NCBI RefSeq assembly: GCF_001186125.1
Contig: NW_014040519.1
Location: forward strand, 159,075-190,164
Source: Sphaeroforma arctica JP610
Lineage: Eukaryota > Opisthokonta > Ichthyosporea > Ichthyophonida
Reading direction: 5' to 3'
Length of the DNA stretch: 31,090 bases
The notes beneath the pieces were generated by a model. The model worked only from the letters and a program-made list of their open reading frames with translations. It did not search any database and was not told the origin of the DNA. Positions 28,611 through 31,090 of this stretch are shown here, in pieces. Numbering within the stretch: the first letter of the stretch is position 1; every line of letters starts with the position of its first letter. A program made the translations under genes and the position numbers.

Positions 28611-28955
28611 CCAGATTATTAAAGAGCCAATCCAAATCCCGAAACCTCAGAATCATCAAGTATTGAGTATTGGAATTAGGGTTCAAATATTCCTGATATT
28701 AGAGTTATCAGAAATATTAGCGGTAGAACCGGTAAGCTATACCGGGACTCCGCGTGTGAGAGAAACACTCAAGTAGAAACCCAAGTCTAGTGAACTAGAA
28801 AACACAAATAAAGACTCAGTTCGGTTCTCTCAGCTGAAGGACCTTTTCTAGATGAGAAAACCGTACTTGAGAAGAGGACTATTGTATCCTTTGGCTCGTA
28901 TCTTTCAGCTACAATCCTCTCCATACTCTACGTAGGTACAGTTCAGTTACCTACA
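28611..28955 (-). repeat. Repeat D, copy 2, inside gypsy protease region
   Basis: 345 bp, the reverse complement of 15601-15934. It begins TGTAGG on the minus strand and ends ATCTGGT. Protease-like sequence lies on both sides (an active-site-like DSGA at 28988-28977 and the C-terminal part at 28603-28352), so it is an insertion in gypsy-1. No target duplication is seen. AATAAA occurs on the plus strand at 28807. Confidence 0.65.
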
Positions 28956-29250
28956 TTTGTCCATACATAAGCGTTGTGCACCCGAGTCTACATGTTTGCC
29001 ATTTATTTGTATAATAATGTGTAATCTTTGGTCTCGTGGTAAGGAAAGCAAGGATAAAGACTAGTAATTTAAATCATTCGCATTTATTAACAACATTTCT
29101 TTATTTGTATTTACATTCAAATCAGGTCTGCTTCTGTCCACCAATTGTTTCAGGAGTCGTCGCTATCTGTTAGCTCCTAAGGTAATAGGTAGTCGTGCTT
29201 TGCATATCATTCTTGGCACGCTCATCAGCCTTCTCATTTTGATTTGGTGT
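28956..29250 (-). pseudogene. Gypsy-1 protease active-site segment and Gag-protease junction
   Basis: The minus-strand codons at 29000-28962 read NGKHVDSGAQRLC, an aspartic-protease D-S-G-A active-site block. The region to its right is AT-rich and without a clear frame. Confidence 0.55.
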
Positions 29251-29252
29251 CT

Positions 29253-30236
29253 TCATATGACATTGGCTAAATCGATGTGGGGCTGGTGATACCTTACAAC
29301 AAGGACATGCACGTGCTTTGCGCGCCCCTTTCTTCTCATGGGGCTGTCGTATTGTATTGGTGCGCTTTGGTGTGCCATTGTCTGGTCTGTGACGCTTGTG
29401 GGCAGAGGTAGTGGCGTTCTGTGTTTGTGTGAGTGGACCATGTTCGAGTTGTATATCTTTTAGTCTCCGTATATTCGGTCCGCCTGCACATTTGCTACCG
29501 CTCTTATGGATGCTTCTGTAAGAGAGTAGAACACATTTTGTTTCATATCTGATAAATGACCACTACTTCCATCAGGCAGTTTGTCTGCGATTACGTCTAC
29601 TTTGTCTTGTTGACAATAGTACACGAGTGCCTTGTATCTCGCTACCTTATAGTGACATGGACTTAAATAAGAACAGGTCGATACATTGAGGAGTAAACTC
29701 TGTAATGTCTTCGCAATTTTTCATTTTGAAGGAACTATCTTTCGATAACTTCGGAAATTCTGAGGCCTCTTGTAGTTTAGATAGTGCTGGTTCATTAACC
29801 TCGTCACATAAGCGTGAAGACATGATTTCTAGATCACTAATGTATTGACTGGTTTGAATCGCTTCATCCTCTTCGTCATCCCCACACGCATTAATGGTTT
29901 GATCGTATATTTTTCTGAGCTCTGTGTCGACCAGAGGCATGCGACGCTCAGGTTGCTAATAGTAGATGCCCACTCTCATTGTAGACTAGCGATAGCTACA
30001 GGTGCTGTTCCTTCTAGCTTGGTGACGAATCAGCTGAACAGGAAATAATTGCCTTCACAAATGCTCTTATCTATCTCTAAACGCATTGCTGACGCCTGGA
30101 TGAGTACCCCATTAGGTGTCTGTAGTTTCGAGCTGCTACCTGGGGTTGGCTCCCCTGCTTGGCTTTTGTCCACGCCATTCGCGTTAGCGTCACTCCCTTC
30201 ACCACCATACACCCCTGCTCTGGTTGCTGTTGACAT
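29253..30236 (-). pseudogene. Gypsy-1 Gag
   Basis: Start at 30236 (MSTATRAGVYGGEGSDANAN). The N-terminus is Gly/Ala/Ser-rich. The middle part (29940-29647) is acidic and helical (MPLVDTELRKIYDQTINACG). The C-terminal basic part ends in a Cys/His box at about 29257-29310 (CPCC...H....C). The order and composition fit a Ty3/gypsy Gag; identification rests mainly on position and the knuckle. Confidence 0.55.
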
Positions 30237-30518
30237 CTTGAGTTGTCTGTGTTGTGTCGCAGGTTACTAATAAAGACTTGTGCTATATTCGTCCGAATGA
30301 GCGCTTCACCCCCCTTGTCTTTGCTAGTAACGTAAAAAATAATTCGTTGTAAATACGCTTTGCTGCACTTCCCTGTGAAGTGTTTACTGTTATGTGTTGT
30401 GCGGTAGTTTGTTGCGTTCCTTCCTGTGATTGGGAAGGTGTATTTGTTGTTTGTTTGTCATACTTATTTTGTCACGTATGGTTTTAGACATGTTTTCTCA
30501 CATTGGATAACAATCTTA
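30237..30518. other. Gypsy leader or LTR region, no gene
   Basis: Lies upstream of the gypsy Gag start. Short T/G-rich stretches; AATAAA at 30269 on the plus strand. No primer-binding site could be identified with confidence. Confidence 0.4.
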
Positions 30519-30985
30519 TTCTGTCGTGTGTGATCTTAGCTAAACTTATATTCTCATTTGAGATTTTAGCTTCTATTTGACACGTGTTATGATATATTGA
30601 TGTTCGGTCCTATATCGAACGGTTGTGTCTTACAGGAGTCAATTGTGATGTTGTGTCTTACAGGCGTCACTTGTGATGTTCGGTCGTATTGACGTCACCT
30701 TTGATATTCGGTTCCTTACCCATATTCTGTCGTGTGTGATCTTAGCTAAACTTATATTCTCATATGAGATTTTAGCTTCTATTTGACACGTGTTATGATA
30801 TATTGATGTTCGGTCCTATATCGAACGGTTGTGTCTTACAGGAGTCAATTGTGATGTTGTGTCTTACAGGCGTCACTTGTGATGTGCGGTCTTATCGACG
30901 TCACCTGTTATGTTCGGTCGTATTGACTTCACCTGTGATGTTCGGTCGTATTGACGTCACCTTTGATATTCGGTTCCTTACCCAA
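30519..30985 (+). repeat. Nested tandem repeat: two ~206-bp units with 28-bp sub-units
   Basis: The segment from 30519 recurs at 30725 (offset 206 bp), nearly identical. Inside, a 28-bp sub-unit (core TGTTCGGTCGTATTGACGTC) occurs once in the first copy and three times in the second, making the second copy 56 bp longer. Several sub-units contain TGACGTCA or one-off variants, the CRE/ATF-type palindrome. Confidence 0.85.
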
Positions 30986-31017
30986 CTATGTCTGAAATAT
31001 TCTGTGTTCTACTTGAA

Positions 31018-31060
31018 CCTATAAATGCCCTTCTCTGAATCTAATACAGTTCAGTGCGTC
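31018..31060 (+). promoter_or_regulatory. Possible core promoter (TATA plus initiator-like)
   Basis: CCTATAAATG at 31018-31027 is followed about 30 bp later by TTCAGTGC, matching the spacing of a TATA box and a TCAGT-type initiator. It lies directly downstream of the tandem repeat with CRE-like sites. It could be an LTR promoter (U3/R) reading out of the window, or a host promoter; no transcript start can be shown. Confidence 0.4.
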
Positions 31061-31090
31061 TGTGCGTCTGTGCTGTTGAGCTAATGTGTT

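Larger units (their letters stand above)
24568..30236 (-). mobile_element. Gypsy-1: decayed Ty3/gypsy element
   Basis: Minus-strand order: Gag with a CCHC box (30236-29253), protease (around 29000, then 28603-28352), RT (28084-27557), RNase H (about 27500-26745), integrase (about 26500-25021), then three tandem units. RT before integrase is the gypsy order. It is interrupted by repeat D (28611-28955) and solo LTR A2 (25424-25930). Its own LTRs were not identified with confidence. Heavily broken, probably more than ten interruptions; old. Confidence 0.75.

Noticed and set aside
15601-28955. Repeat D pair as terminal inverted repeats of one large transposon
   Set aside because: Gypsy protease similarity continues on both sides of the right copy, so that copy is an insertion within gypsy and not the end of a unit containing it.

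Overview
This is eukaryotic genomic DNA, about 45% GC by eye. It is almost entirely a graveyard of nested transposable elements. No host gene, tRNA, rRNA or CRISPR array could be recognised. Spliceosomal-type intron signals, AATAAA and TATA signals, and copia (Ty1-type), gypsy (Ty3-type), LINE and Mutator-like sequences show it is nuclear and eukaryotic. The species group (fungus, arthropod, protist) cannot be settled from the window. An 846-base run of Ns (16104-16949) is an assembly gap inside one of the repeats.

Layout. 1-1.0 kb: no recognised gene. 1.0-1.76 kb, minus: an unrecognised repeat ('F') with an open reading frame; a second, shorter copy is at 11.95-12.17 kb, plus. 2.4-3.28 kb, minus: 3' end of a LINE. 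3.27-3.57 kb: two ~150-bp direct repeats. 4.0-5.6 kb and 6.7-8.4 kb, minus: two gag-side fossils of one copia family (copia-2, copia-3). 8.8-11.5 kb, plus: an unknown 199-aa ORF, then a Mutator-like (MULE) DNA transposon with a MULE transposase domain, a candidate intron, a Ulp1-type cysteine protease domain and inverted terminal motifs. 11.7-15.6 kb, plus: a decayed copia element carrying repeat F and broken off by repeat 'D'.

15.935-23.938 kb, minus: a near-complete copia element (copia-1). It has 123-bp and about 177-bp LTRs and a 5-bp target duplication (TCTGG). It encodes a coiled-coil Gag with three CCHC knuckles, then protease, integrase, RT and RNase H. A 439-bp tandem duplication lies in the integrase region. 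A 425-bp solo LTR with its own duplication (GTATG) sits in the leader. 24.5-30.24 kb, minus: a decayed gypsy element (gag-PR-RT-RNase H-IN). A second solo LTR of the same family (duplication GTTGG) sits in its integrase, repeat D sits in its protease region, and three ~140-bp tandem units follow its integrase. 30.5-31.0 kb: nested tandem repeats with TGACGTCA-like sites, followed by a TATA/initiator-like promoter at the window edge.

Main inferences. Copia-1, -2 and -3 all have a GGTTATGGGC-like primer-binding site directly inside the LTR. This is the type Drosophila copia uses, complementary to the anticodon arm of initiator tRNA-Met rather than its 3' end. With the multi-knuckle Gag, it marks them as one lineage. 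The insertion order can be read from the nesting: copia(+) is older than D, D is older than copia-1, and copia-1 is older than the solo LTR; gypsy is older than its D copy and its own solo LTR. The least familiar items are the unrecognised repeat F and the MULE-Ulp1 element.
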